Notes: generated by a model from the sequence alone, not told the origin. A stretch of DNA of 64,000 nt from JAXGXJ01 sp963829545 (GCA_963829545.1 CAWHIX010000012.1:33575-97574), one strand, 5' to 3'. Counted from the first letter of the stretch, positions 47,708 to 57,880 are shown. Translations and numbers: made by a program.

Positions 47708-50433
47708 CGCCCATGGAGAGACGGCCGCCCGGATCCCGACAAGCTTCTGGAACAGCTCAAGGTCGACGAATCCCGGCAGAGTCGGGGCAGCCTCAAGATC
47801 TTCTTCGGCTACGTGGCCGGCGTGGGTAAGACCTACGCGATGCTCGACGCCGCCCAGCGCATGGCGGCGGCCGGCATAGACGTGGTCGCCGGCTACGTGG
47901 AGCCGCATGGGCGACCGGAGACCGAGGTCCTCCTCGAAGGCCTGGAGGTGCTCCCGCCGCTGCCGCTGGAGTATCACGGCCTGACCCTTCGCGAGCTGGA
48001 CCTCGACGCCGCCCTCGCCCGGCATCCGCAGTTGCTCCTGGTCGATGAGCTCGCCCACACCAACGCCCCCGGTTCGAGACACGCCAAGCGCTGGCAGGAC
48101 GTTCAGGAGCTGCTGGACGCAGGCATCAACGTCTACACCACCCTCAACGTCCAGCACCTCGAGAGCCTCAACGACATCATCGCCGGAATAACCGGCGTGC
48201 AGGTGCGGGAAACGGTGCCCGACACGGTCTTCGACAATGCCGACTCGGTCGAGGTAGTGGATCTGCCTCCGGGAGAGCTGGTCGAACGGCTGCACCAGGG
48301 GAAAGTCTACATCCCCGACCAGGCTGAACGCGCCGTACAGAGCTTCTTCACCCGCCCCAACCTGGGCGCGCTGCGAGAGATCGCCCTGCGGCGCACCGCC
48401 GACCGGGTCCACGCCCATCTGGAGACGGCCAGACTCGCCTCCGCCGGGCCGCAGCAGACCTGGGCCACCTCCGAGACCCTACTCGTTTGCGTGGGCCCCA
48501 GCCCTACCTCGGCGAAGGTCATCCGCACCTCCAAGCGCCTGGCGGCTTCGCTGGGCGCGCGCTGGATCGCCGTGAGCGTCGAGAGCCCCCGCGGGGGTCA
48601 CGTCGCAGACTCGCCTCAGCAGCAGCAGCTTCTGAAGAACGTCCAACTGGCCGAACGCCTGGGGGCGGAGACGGCCACCATCAGCGGCGACGACATCGTG
48701 CAGGAGATCATCAGCTTCGCCCACTCGCAGAACGTCACCAAGATCGCCATCGGCAAGACGGCCGAATCGCGGTTGGAAGCGCCTGCGACGTAAGGACGTC
48801 GTGAACGGTCTGCTGAGGCAGAGCGGCGACATGGACGTCTACGTCGTAACGGGCGGGCTGGAGCCGGAGCACGTCCCTCCCGCCAGGCCGCTGCGGGCAC
48901 CGGCTTGGAAGGACTACGCTCTGGGCGCTGGCCGCCGTCGTGATCGCCTCTTTGGTGGCCTGGGGCTTCCAGGACATCGGCTTGGCCGAGGCCAACAAGG
49001 CTATTGTCTTCCTGCTGGCCATCGCGCTCGTAGCCGCCCGCTTCGGGCTCGGCCCCGGCATCCTGGCAACCGTCCTGGGGGTGCTGGCCTTCGACTTCTT
49101 CTTCGTTCCCCCGTATCTGACCTTCGCGGTTGCCGATGCCCAGTTCGCCATCACCTTCGCCGTCATGCTGGTGGTCGCGCTCATCATCAGTACGCTGGCC
49201 GCCCGGCTACGCCGGCAGATAAGGGCCGCGCGGGCGCGGGAGCGTCGGCTGGAAGCCCTCTATCGCTTGAGTCGCGAACTGTCCGCCACCTCCGGAGCCC
49301 ACCAGTTGGCCTCCACGGCCCAGCGCGAGGTGTCGGGTATCTTCGGCACGGAGGCGATCATCTACCTGCCGGACGAGGAAGGCCGCCTCGAGCCGGTGGT
49401 ATCCGGCGCCGGGACCCTGGCTCCCGACTCGCGCGAGCAGGCGGTGGCGACGTGGGCGTTCGACCACGGTCAACTGGCGGGCAACGGCACGGATACCTTG
49501 CCCGAGGCCGCCGCCGTCCACGTCCCCATGGTTACGCCAATGGGGACCGCCGGCATCCTGAGCGTGTATCAGTCGGCAGGCGAGCCCCTGCTCTCGCCCG
49601 AGAACCGGCAACTCCTCGAGACTCTCGCCGCTCAGATCGGGACGGCCGTCGAGCGGGATGGACTGGCCGACGAGACCCAGGCGGCATTGCTGAGGATCGA
49701 GAAGGAGCGCCTACGAAGCTCGCTCCTCAGCTCCGTGTCTCACGATCTACGAACCCCTCTCGCCGTGATAGCGGGATCGAGCAGCGCTCTCCTGGAATTG
49801 GGCGAATCGGCCGATCGAGCGCAGCGGGAGGCGCTCCTCCAGGAGGTGGTCAAGGAATCCAACCGTCTGGCAAGGCTGGTCGACAACCTGCTGAGCATGA
49901 CCCGGCTCGACGCGGGGGCCATCGAAGTCGAGAAACAGTGGTTCCCGCTCGAGGACGTCATCGGGTCGGCCCTCGGGCGGCTTCGGAAGGAACTGCCCGG
50001 GAGGGTGGTGAGCAAGGACATCGCCCCGGATCTACCCCTGATACCGTTGGACGGTGTGCTCGTCGAACAGGCGCTGGTCAACTTCCTGGAGAACGCGGTC
50101 AAGTACAGCGATGCCGGGACCCCGATCGAGATCGGCGCCCACCTCGAGGACGAGGGGGTGGTCGTAAGCGTCGCGGACAGGGGGCCCGGGCTCGCGGCGG
50201 ACGAGGAGGAACAAGTCTTTGAGAAGCTCTTCCGGGGCTCGGCTTCAGCCGCCTCCGGCGAGAGAGGGGCGGGCTTGGGCCTGGCCATCGCCCGGGCCAT
50301 CATCAGCGCCCATGGCGGGCGCACCTGGGCGGAGAACCGTCCGGGGGGCGGCGCGTCCTTCAGCTTCCTTCTGCCCGTGGGAGAATCGCCTCCCGACTGG
50401 AGCGCGATCGAACAAGAGGGAGCCCAGGCGTGA
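47704..50433 (+). CDS. kdpD: osmosensitive K+ channel sensor kinase KdpD, frameshifted
   Basis: A membrane histidine kinase that switches on kdp when K+ is scarce. The N-terminal KdpD domain has GYVAGVGKTYAMLDAAQ and LLLVDELAHTNAPGSRHAKRWQDV, followed by a Usp-like region (ETLLVCVGPSPTSAKVIR), four clustered membrane spans (ALVAARFGLGPGILATVL and so on), a GAF-like region and the kinase core (H-box SVSHDLRTPLAVI, N-box FLENAVKYS, G-box GAGLGLAIA). Single extra bases lie near 47740, 48782 and 48932. ATG 47704 overlaps kdpC. KdpE follows 12 bases later. Confidence 0.94.
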
Positions 50434-50445
50434 GCGGACAGAGAG

Positions 50446-51147
50446 GTGGCTGCGGCGGCACGCATCCTCATCATCGAGGACGACCGGCCCATCCGGCGCT
50501 TCTTGGAAGCCGCCCTCACCAACGATGGCTACGAAGTCGTCGAAGCCGACAGCGGGCACATGGGCCTGACCCACCTGCTGACCCGTCTGCCCGACCTCCT
50601 CATCCTCGATCTCGGCCTCCCCGACATGGACGGCATGGAGATCATCGCCCGGGTCCGGGAATGGTCGCAGCTACCCATCATCATCCTCTCGGCCCGCGGT
50701 CGCGAGGACGACAAGGTCGACGCGCTCAACGCCGGGGCGGACGACTACCTGACCAAGCCCTTCAGCGTGCCGGAGTTGCTGGCCCGTATCAGGGTGGCGC
50801 TACGGCACGCGGCGGTTGTCCGGGCCGGGGGACAGGACGAGACCTCTCGTTACCAGGTGGGCGAGCTCGTGGTCGACCTCGACGCTCGGCGTGTGTTTGT
50901 CAACGATGCCGAGGTCCACCTGACTCCCCTGGAATACCGCCTGCTCACCACCCTGATCAAGAACGCGGGCAAGGTCCTCACCCACCGCTTCCTCCTGCAG
51001 GAGGTCTGGGGCCCGGGCTATCTGGGACAGACCCACTACCCCCGCATGCTGGTCGCCAGCCTCCGGCGCAAGATCGAGGATGATCCGGCTGAGCCTCGCT
51101 ACGTCCTGACCGAGCAGGGAGTGGGTTACCGCCTGGTCGAGGATTGA
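50446..51147 (+). CDS. kdpE: response regulator KdpE
   Basis: An OmpR-type regulator, intact at 233 residues. The receiver has Asp in LLILDLGLPDMDGMEI (about residue 55) and KPFSVPELLARI; the winged helix is LTPLEYRLLTTLIKNAGKVLTHRFLLQEVWGPGYLGQTHYPRMLVASLRRKIEDDP. It starts at GTG 50446 after AGAGAGG. It is phosphorylated by KdpD and should activate the kdpFABC promoter. Confidence 0.94.
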   Translation: MAAAARILIIEDDRPIRRFLEAALTNDGYEVVEADSGHMGLTHLLTRLPDLLILDLGLPDMDGMEIIARVREWSQLPIIILSARGREDDKVDALNAGADDYLTKPFSVPELLARIRVALRHAAVVRAGGQDETSRYQVGELVVDLDARRVFVNDAEVHLTPLEYRLLTTLIKNAGKVLTHRFLLQEVWGPGYLGQTHYPRMLVASLRRKIEDDPAEPRYVLTEQGVGYRLVED

Positions 51148-51531
51148 CCAGCACGGGCCGTCCGCGATCAGGTCGGTGATCCACTGCCGAGAGTGCATGC
51201 GGAACGGGGCGCGAGAATATGGGCCATCCGGCGCCCGTACATCGCAACGCCAGTACACCCCGACCCAGACCGGCAACGAGATCTGCCCGTTCACCGACGT
51301 CGACGGCCAGATAGGCCTCGATCCCTGCTCTCCCTCCAAGTACGTAGCCGTGTGCGCCGGCAGCGGGGATGTCACGAAACGCTCGCCATCCTTGGCCGGA
51401 AAGCCGTCGCGCGTCAGGCCTAGCGCAGCACTTGAAGGATGGCTGACGAGACGTTATCCTTCTTCCAGTATCACGCTTAGTCAGACGCTGAGCGACACAA
51501 TCTCAAGGACGAAGCAGAGGGAGCGGAGCCG
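51148..51531. other. 384-base intergenic region before modA
   Basis: It follows kdpE and precedes modA. I looked for a molybdenum-cofactor riboswitch and a ModE palindrome and found neither in convincing form. No strong promoter or terminator is evident; the end of the region has GGAGCGGAG as the modA ribosome site. Confidence 0.4.
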
Positions 51532-52401
51532 ATGAGACAGGGACTGGTGGCAAGGAAGATCACGTGGATCTCGGGTAGGCCTTTCGTCGTGGCTCTGCTG
51601 GTCCTCCTCGTGTTCGGCGTAGCCATCTTCGCGTCTGCCTGCGGAGATGAGTCGACGGCCTCCAGCACCGCTGGGGAAGGCGGCACGGCAGGCGAGAAGG
51701 CCGGAGAGGGTGGCTCGCTCCTCGTGGCCACGGCCGCCAGTCTCAAGGCCGCTTTCACAGAGATGGGCGCAGCCTTCGACCAGGTGAACGGATCCAGCAC
51801 CACCTTCACCTTCGATGCGTCAGGCGTCCTGCAGAAGCAGATCGAAGCCGGCGCGCCCGTCGACGTCTTCGTGTCCGCGGCGCCCACCCAGGTGAACGCC
51901 CTGCTGGAGAAGGGCTTGGTCGATGAAGCCTCCATCGTCACCTTCGCGAGCAACGAGATGGTCCTGGCCGTACCGGCGGACTCGTCGCTCGACATCGCCG
52001 GCTTCGAGGACCTGGTCGACGATGAGGTGGAGAGGGTCACCACGGCCGATCCCCAGACGGCTCCCCAGGGCAAGGCTGCCATCGAAGTCCTGACCTCGCT
52101 CGGACTGCTGGACGCGGTACAGTCGAAGCTCATCTACGCCAAGAACGCCTCGCAGACCCTCACCTACGTCACCCAGGGGGAGGTCGACGCGGGCATCATG
52201 TTCGTCACCGATGCGGTCGGCGCCGGAGACGCCGTCAGGATCGTGCAGACCTCTGACCCTGCCTGGCACGGCGAGATCGCCTATGTCATGGCCCTCGTAA
52301 GCGCCAGCGAGGCCAAGACCCTCGGTGAGAAGTTCGTCGCCTTCGTCAACGGTCCCGAGGGCCGGGGCATCCTCGAGAAGCACGGCTTTGAGCTTCCCTA
52401 G
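51532..52401 (+). CDS. modA: molybdate ABC transporter substrate-binding lipoprotein ModA
   Basis: Captures molybdate or tungstate outside the membrane. The signal peptide ends AIFASACGDES (lipobox SAC), followed by a Gly/Glu/Ser linker and then the ModA domain: LLVATAASLKAAFTEMG, FTFDASGVLQKQIEAGAPVDVFVSAA, VTTADPQTAPQGKAA and VTQGEVDAGIMFVTDA. It is intact. modB follows 21 bases later. Confidence 0.93.
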   Translation: MRQGLVARKITWISGRPFVVALLVLLVFGVAIFASACGDESTASSTAGEGGTAGEKAGEGGSLLVATAASLKAAFTEMGAAFDQVNGSSTTFTFDASGVLQKQIEAGAPVDVFVSAAPTQVNALLEKGLVDEASIVTFASNEMVLAVPADSSLDIAGFEDLVDDEVERVTTADPQTAPQGKAAIEVLTSLGLLDAVQSKLIYAKNASQTLTYVTQGEVDAGIMFVTDAVGAGDAVRIVQTSDPAWHGEIAYVMALVSASEAKTLGEKFVAFVNGPEGRGILEKHGFELP

Positions 52402-52422
52402 GAAGGATCGGTCGCCGGCAGC

Positions 52423-53094
52423 ATGAGCACACTGTTCCCGCTCCGCCTCTCCCTGCAGGTAGCGATCTGCGCGACCGTGGTCGCCGTGCTGGTGGGTGTG
52501 CCCATCTCCTACGCGCTGGCCCGCAAGCGGTTCCGGGGCCGAGCCTTGCTGGACGTCCTGGTCACGCTTCCCATGGTGCTCCCCCCCACCGTCGTGGGTT
52601 ACCTCCTCATCCTCGTGATCGGACGGAACGGCGTGCTGGGCAGGGCCTACGAGGCCGTCACCGGAGAGCAGCTGGGCATCATGTTCACCTGGTACGCGGC
52701 GGTGATCGCCTCTTTCATCGTGTCGCTGCCCCTCCTGGTCAAGACGGCGACCTCGGCCATGGAATCGGTCGACCAGAGTCTCATCAACGCCTCCTACACG
52801 CTCGGCCGCTCCGAGCTCTACACGCTCTTCCACGTGGTGATCCCGCTGTCGTTGCGCGGGATAGTCGCCGGTGCCACACTGGCTTTCGCACGGGCCATGG
52901 GCGAGTTCGGGGCGACCATGATGGTGGCGGGCAACCTTCCCGGCAAGACCACGACCATGCCCCTCACCATTTACAACGAGACCATCTATGGATCATGGAC
53001 GAACGCGCTGTGGATGGTCATCGCCTTCGTGGGCCTGGCGGCGGTCATCATCTACGTCTCCAACCGCCTTACCCGGAAGAGTTGGCCGGGCTGA
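52423..53094 (+). CDS. modB: molybdate ABC transporter permease ModB
   Basis: A 223-residue permease with five to six spans. LVTLPMVLPPTVVGYLLILVIGRNG is the ModB/CysT signature, and the EAA loop reads INASYTLGRSELYTLFHVVIPLSLRGIVAGATLAFARAMGEFGATMMVAGN. No ModC ATPase follows; the next 200 bases hold only a short frame (ALVIESAALSVES) that faintly recalls an ABC ATPase start and then stops. Confidence 0.93.
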   Translation: MSTLFPLRLSLQVAICATVVAVLVGVPISYALARKRFRGRALLDVLVTLPMVLPPTVVGYLLILVIGRNGVLGRAYEAVTGEQLGIMFTWYAAVIASFIVSLPLLVKTATSAMESVDQSLINASYTLGRSELYTLFHVVIPLSLRGIVAGATLAFARAMGEFGATMMVAGNLPGKTTTMPLTIYNETIYGSWTNALWMVIAFVGLAAVIIYVSNRLTRKSWPG

Positions 53095-53300
53095 GTCCCG
53101 CCGGCAGTCCGGGGCGCCCTCGTCATCGAGTCCGCGGCGCTCTCCGTGGAGTCGGCGACCTCCGCCGGCCCTAAACCCATCCCCAGCCTCGGCCGATAGA
53201 TAACACGTACCGTTCAACGGCCACGGCTCCGACGCCAGCCGGGCCGCACTTCCAGGGAGAGAAGAGCGATCGTGAACAAGAGCACGAGTTTCGAGGCCCT

Positions 53301-53560
53301 GTGAGCACCGAATCCCAGATCTTCTGCCGATCATGCACCTCGCCCCTCGTGCAGGCCTCCGAATGGGAGCAGGACGAGCGGTCCTGCTGGCACGTGCGGC
53401 TGTGGTGCCCGGAGTGTGGCTTCGATAGCCACGTCGTGCTCGACAAGGCCCAGGCGGCCATCTCTCCCTGGCCATAGAAGCAGGTTTCGCGCAGATGCTG
53501 GAGGCTCTCGAGGAGTCCCAGCGTTTCCAGGTACGCGCGGCCAAAGACACGGCCTCCTAG
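53301..53560 (+). CDS. small zinc-ribbon-like protein, probably frameshifted
   Basis: It starts at GTG 53301 (VSTESQIFCRSCTSPLVQAS). Two Cys pairs, CRSC and CPEC, frame a small domain rich in Trp and acidic residues (SCWHVRLWCPECGFDSHVVL). In the printed frame it stops at 53477, but a coherent helical C-terminus (LAIEAGFAQMLEALEESQRF, QVRAAKDTAS) continues in another frame to TAG 53558-53560, so a missing base near 53467 is likely. The function is unknown. Confidence 0.5.
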
Positions 53561-53718
53561 GCGGCTCCGTCGAGCTGCGACCCTCGCAGCGCGTCGCCCT
53601 CTGCGACTTGCGTCCTCGTGAGACGTCGCCCCTCCGACGTCGCCCCGCCCGCGTCCGCGTCCCCCCCAGGTTGCGCTATCGTGTGAAGCGAGTACAGCTC
53701 ACCGAAGGAGGCTCGCGC

Positions 53719-54117
53719 ATGGACATGGAAGTCTACTTCCCCGGTAACAAGAAGGTGTACGCGAACTACAAGGGATTCACCGTGGAGACCGACCAGCCGG
53801 TGGGTGCCGGTGGGGACGGCACGGCTCTCGCCCCGTTCGATTTCTTCCTGGTATCGCTGGGCACCTGCGCAGGTATCTTCGTCCTGCAGTTCATGCAGCA
53901 GCGGAACCTGTCGACCGAGGGAGCAGGCCTGGCCATGCGCATCGCCGAGCGCGATCCCGAGAGCCATCTGATCACGAAGATACAGCTCGAGATCAAGCTG
54001 CCGGCCGACTTCCCCGAGAAGTACCGGGATGCCGTCATCCGCTCGGCGGAGCTGTGCACGGTCAAGCGCCACCTGGATCGACCGCCCGCCTTCGAGGTCT
54101 ACACCACCACCGCCTGA
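53719..54117 (+). CDS. OsmC-family protein
   Basis: A 132-residue OsmC/Ohr-fold protein. AAGGAGG precedes ATG 53719. LAPFDFFLVSLGTCAGIFVLQFMQQRNL contains the first conserved cysteine and RSAELCTVKRHLD the second, in the places used by thiol peroxidases of this family; whether this branch is a peroxidase is not certain. It is probably a stand-alone transcription unit. Confidence 0.9.
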   Translation: MDMEVYFPGNKKVYANYKGFTVETDQPVGAGGDGTALAPFDFFLVSLGTCAGIFVLQFMQQRNLSTEGAGLAMRIAERDPESHLITKIQLEIKLPADFPEKYRDAVIRSAELCTVKRHLDRPPAFEVYTTTA

Positions 54118-54121
54118 CCGA

Positions 54122-54185
54122 GGCTGCGGCGCAGGTCTGCCCGAGGCGCGTGCGCGGCGACGCGTACGCGCCGCCGCGCCGCAGC
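54122..54185. terminator. large GC-rich nested palindrome between convergent genes
   Basis: Outer arms GGCTGCGGCGC (54122-54132) and GCGCCGCAGCC (54175-54185) enclose an inner hairpin (GGCGCGT with ACGCGCC). It lies between osmC (plus) and the P-type ATPase gene (minus). There is no T-run; the terminator role is inferred from position. Confidence 0.5.
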
Positions 54186-54195
54186 CGGTCATACC

Positions 54196-57009
54196 CTACG
54201 TAAGAGCCACCCCGGACGAACGGTCCCTCCGCCGGAGCACCCACTTCTGCACCTCGATCACCCAGAAGATTATCGAGGCGAGGGCGAACGCCATCAGGAT
54301 GTGCCAGAGGTCGAGCGCCTGCAACTCGAACAGGTCCTGTAGGAAGGGCACGTATATCAGCGCTCCCTGGAGGACGATGGTCGCGATCACGGCCCAGAAC
54401 AGGTAGGGGTTGGTGTACGGCCCTCTGGTGAAGAGAGACTCCCGCTCCAAACGTATGGCCATGACATGGAACATCTGACCGAGCGTGAGCACGGTGAAGA
54501 GCATGGTCTGCCACACTTCGTCCCCCGCGTTCCAAAACACGAAGCCGGTCATCAGCGCGACGACGCCCATCAGGGGCCCTGCCCAAAGGATGTGCGTTCC
54601 CAGGCCCCGAGCGAAGATGCTCTCGTTGGGCGGATGTGGTGGCCGACCCATCGCGTCCTGCTCGGGTGGCTCGAACCCCAGGGCCAGGGCCGGCAGTCCG
54701 TCGGTGACCAGGTTCATCCAAAGGATCTGGAGAGGGAGAAGCGGCAGGGGCATGCCCAGGAACGGGGCGGCGAGCATCACGAACAGCTCGCCAATATTGG
54801 TGGCCATGAGGTACTTGATGAACTTGCGGATATTGTCGTAGATGACGCGGCCTTCCTTGACGGCGGCCACGATGGTGGCGAAGTTGTCGTCGAGCAAGAC
54901 CATGTCGGCGGCTTCCTTGGCCACATCGGTCCCGGTGATCCCCATGGCCACACCGATATCAGCCTTGCGCAGAGCGGGAGCGTCGTTGACTCCGTCGCCG
55001 GTCATCGCCGTGATCTCTCCTGTGTCCTGGAGAGCCTGAACTATCTTCATCTTGTGCTCGGGGGCGACCCGGGCGAAGACCGACACGTCTCCCACCACCT
55101 TCTCCAGTTCAGGCAGTTCGAGGCGGTCGAGGTCGGCGCCGGTAAGCACGCGCACGCTGTCGTCCTGGACACTCGACAGAGGGACTATGCCGACCTGAGA
55201 GGCGATGCTCCTCGCCGTCAGGGGGTGATCGCCGGTGATCATCACCGGGCGGATGCCGGCCGAGATGCAGGTGAGCACGGCCTCGCGAGCTTCGCTCCGC
55301 GCCGGGTCGATCATGCCCACGAGCCCGGAGAAGACCAATCCCTCTTCCCAGCCGCTCGAGTCCCCGTCCTCATGCGGGTCGCCCATGAGCTTGAACGCCA
55401 GTCCCAGGACCCTCATGCCCCGTTGCGCCATGCGGGCGTTCGCCGCCTCGATGCGTTCTCTGACAGGCTGGTCGAGGGGGACCGCCCTGTCGCCGTCCCA
55501 GGAGGCTGTGCAAACGGGTAGGATCGAGTCGACGGCGCCCTTGGTGAAGGCGACAAAATCGCATTCCGGATCGACATGGAGGCAGTAGTTCAGCCCCCCG
55601 AGCTGCGACATCGGCTGCTCAGGTAAGGCGTGGACGGTAGTCATGAGCTTGCGCTCGGAATCGAAGGGGATCTCGGCGACCCTGGGATAGTGACTCTCCA
55701 GATCGGCTTTGCGGACACCCAATTGCGCCGCGGCAATTATGAGCGCCCCCTCGGTGGGATCTCCGAGAGCCCGCAGCTCGCTGTGACTCGCAGCCCCTTC
55801 ATCGCCCACGCTCGCCGTCACCAGGAGGGAGTCGTTGCAGAGGGCCCCACCTGCGACGAGCAATGCCAGCGCGGGCCTGTCGGTGATGAGAGGCGCGTCC
55901 TGGCCGGTCTCTGAGACTGCCAGTGGGGCGGGACGGCCCCGTTCGAGGACTTCCACCAGGTCGACTTCGTGACCCGCGGCGTCAAGCATCACAACGGTCA
56001 TGCAGTTCTCGGTGAGGGTCCCGGTCTTGTCGGAGCAGATGACGGTCACCGACCCGAGGGTCTCGACCGCGGGCAGTTTGCGGATAAGGGCGCGGCGGCG
56101 CAGCATCCGCTGGGCGCCCAGCGACAGAGCGATGGTGACGATAGCCGGCAGCCCCTCGGGCACGGCGGCGACGGCCATGCTCACGGCCGTGAGGAACATG
56201 GTACGGATATCCTCGCCCTGGATGAGCCCTTCGGCGAAGATGATCCCCACCAGGACCAGCGCCGCGAGCGCCAGCCACCGGCCCAGCTGAGCCAGGCGCT
56301 TCTGCAGGGGAGTGGGATCGCGGTGCACGCTCTGGAGCATCCCGGCGATGCGGCCCAGTTCGGTGTCCATTCCGGTCGCCACCACCAGAGCCTGCGCCCG
56401 TCCATAGGATGCGGCGGTGCCCATGAACACCATGTTGAGCTGGTCGCCAAGGGCAACCTCGTCCTGCTCGATGGGGTCGACCATCTTCTCGACGGGCTCC
56501 GATTCACCTGTGAGGGCCGATTCCTGCACGCGCAGGTTGGCCGATTCGATCAGGCGGCAATCGGCGGGAATGAGGTTGCCGGCTTCGAGCAGGACCACGT
56601 CTCCCACCACCAGATCGCTGGCCGGGATCTCTTCCACCTCGCCCGCTCGGCGCACCCGGACGATCGGGGTCGCCAACTGCCGCAAGGCCTGCATGGTCTT
56701 CTCGGCCTTGTATTCCTGGCGAAAGCCCAGAACGGCATTGAGGACGAGGATGGCGAAGATGGCTATGGCGTCCTCGTAGTCACCCAGGAACGCAGAAGCG
56801 ATCGCCGCGAGGATGAGGATGATGATGAGAAGTGAGGTGAACTGCTCCAGAAGGATGCGCCACGGACTCTTGACGTCCGCCTCGGCCAGCTCGTTGGGGC
56901 CGTCCTCGGCGAGCCGGCGAGCGGCCTCTTCAGGGCTCAGACCGTCACGGGAGGCGGTGCCGGTCTGGGAGAGCGCCTCGTCGGTGGTGGTGCGATGCCA
57001 ATCGGTCAT
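54196..57009 (-). CDS. P2-type cation ATPase (Ca2+/Mn2+ family), probable Mn2+ exporter
   Basis: A 937-residue P-type ATPase, intact. The cation-transporter N-terminal domain (DGLSPEEAARRLAEDGPNELAE) is followed by ESALTGESEPVEK, M4 motif AAVPEGLPAIVTIALSLG, phosphorylation site CSDKTGTLTENCM (Asp near 326), MITGDHPLTARSIASQVGI and MTGDGVNDAPALRKADIGVAMGITGTDVAKEAADMVLLDDNFATIV. This is the SERCA/PMR1-like class that moves Ca2+ or Mn2+ out of the cytoplasm. The manganese-type riboswitch in its leader favours Mn2+ export, as for the riboswitch-controlled P2 ATPase of Lactococcus. Confidence 0.92.
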   Translation of the reverse strand: MTDWHRTTTDEALSQTGTASRDGLSPEEAARRLAEDGPNELAEADVKSPWRILLEQFTSLLIIILILAAIASAFLGDYEDAIAIFAILVLNAVLGFRQEYKAEKTMQALRQLATPIVRVRRAGEVEEIPASDLVVGDVVLLEAGNLIPADCRLIESANLRVQESALTGESEPVEKMVDPIEQDEVALGDQLNMVFMGTAASYGRAQALVVATGMDTELGRIAGMLQSVHRDPTPLQKRLAQLGRWLALAALVLVGIIFAEGLIQGEDIRTMFLTAVSMAVAAVPEGLPAIVTIALSLGAQRMLRRRALIRKLPAVETLGSVTVICSDKTGTLTENCMTVVMLDAAGHEVDLVEVLERGRPAPLAVSETGQDAPLITDRPALALLVAGGALCNDSLLVTASVGDEGAASHSELRALGDPTEGALIIAAAQLGVRKADLESHYPRVAEIPFDSERKLMTTVHALPEQPMSQLGGLNYCLHVDPECDFVAFTKGAVDSILPVCTASWDGDRAVPLDQPVRERIEAANARMAQRGMRVLGLAFKLMGDPHEDGDSSGWEEGLVFSGLVGMIDPARSEAREAVLTCISAGIRPVMITGDHPLTARSIASQVGIVPLSSVQDDSVRVLTGADLDRLELPELEKVVGDVSVFARVAPEHKMKIVQALQDTGEITAMTGDGVNDAPALRKADIGVAMGITGTDVAKEAADMVLLDDNFATIVAAVKEGRVIYDNIRKFIKYLMATNIGELFVMLAAPFLGMPLPLLPLQILWMNLVTDGLPALALGFEPPEQDAMGRPPHPPNESIFARGLGTHILWAGPLMGVVALMTGFVFWNAGDEVWQTMLFTVLTLGQMFHVMAIRLERESLFTRGPYTNPYLFWAVIATIVLQGALIYVPFLQDLFELQALDLWHILMAFALASIIFWVIEVQKWVLRRRDRSSGVALT

Positions 57010-57109
57010 CAGAACGTCCTACAGGATGCGGAGCGACCGACGGACGGGCCGAGGGTGACCCAGGTGCAGGCCAGCTTTGGCAGGGAACTACGGGCCAACG
57101 AAGTCACCT

Positions 57110-57291
57110 TTCTTCCAGCCCGACTGTCCGTGCCGCCGGGAGGGCAGGCGACGACCGGCCGAGCGGTTTGCACCGGATGCCGGTCTCGTTCGCCTCATCT
57201 CGAGGTGGGGGACCGGGCCCTCGCGGGCCGTGGTGACGATCTCCCCGACTCCTCTCGCCGACTGGCGAGAGGGTGAACTACTCCCCTGCGC
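57110..57291 (-). promoter_or_regulatory. yybP-ykoY (manganese) riboswitch
   Basis: The minus-strand leader of the P-type ATPase contains the conserved pieces in order: GCAGGGGAGTAG (57289-57278), a 9-bp hairpin (57272-57251), TCGTCACCACGG, and GAGGCGAACGAGACCGG ending near 57181. GGGGAGTAG and AACGAGACC are the diagnostic loops that create the Mn2+ site. A -10-like TAATAT at 57302-57297 would start the RNA right at the riboswitch. The 3' boundary is approximate; a further stem (GACCGGC with GCCGGTC) downstream could be the expression platform. Confidence 0.85.
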
Positions 57292-57315
57292 GCGAGATAT
57301 TAGCAGGTGGCCCGC

Positions 57316-57880
57316 TCAGGCGTCGCCCCGCGACCAAGTGCCATCGTCCTTGAAGGTCTCCTCGGTCGACTCCCGTGCCGCCTCAGAAACGTCGGCAGGG
57401 ATGTTGCAGTCAGGCTCGATAGGGGGCACCGGCGGATAGCTGGGAGCCGGGCGGGCCGCAGCCTCTGCGGCCGCTCGCCGCACCTGCCTCGGTGGCCGCT
57501 CCCGCGGCCGCCCCAGCCGCCGATCCCTGCTGCCACACGTCATCCGGAGCCACGGGCACAGGCTCGCCCGGAGCCGCAGCGCCCTGCTTGCGCGCCTTCT
57601 CCTCCTCCGCCGCCTGTTTCTTCGCGGCCGCCGCGGCGCGGGCTTGGGTCAGCTGATCCTCGAGACGGGACAACTCATCCAGATATTTCTGGCGCTGGGC
57701 CTGGTCGACCTCGCGACCTCGGTAGAAGTCGAAGACGAGATAGCCGAGCTTCTTGGCCTGACTGTCCATCTGCATCTCGACCTGCAGCTCGCCGACTTTG
57801 GCCTTGCCCATGTCGATGACCTTCTCGGCCTCCTTGACGGCTCGGTCGGCTCCCGCAGTGACTTTTTCCGTGAACGACAT
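57316..57880 (-). CDS. hypothetical helical protein, one frameshift
   Basis: A cytoplasmic-looking protein of about 187 residues. The N-terminal half is charged and helical (MSFTEKVTAGADRAVKEAEK; LGYLVFDFYRGREVDQAQRQ; LSRLEDQLTQARAAAAAKKQ), probably coiled-coil; then a Pro/Ala/Gly-rich region. The printed frame ends at 57410, but the next frame continues with RPAPSYPPVPPIEPDCNI and ESTEETFKDDGTWSRGDA to 57316, so I join them near 57480. It resembles small proteins of unknown role with a coiled coil and low-complexity tail. Confidence 0.6.

Noticed and set aside
51148..51531. A molybdenum-cofactor riboswitch or ModE palindrome before modA
   Set aside because: CGTTAT and GTATCACG near 51452-51474 loosely suggest a palindrome but the arms do not match well, and no Moco aptamer motifs are present.
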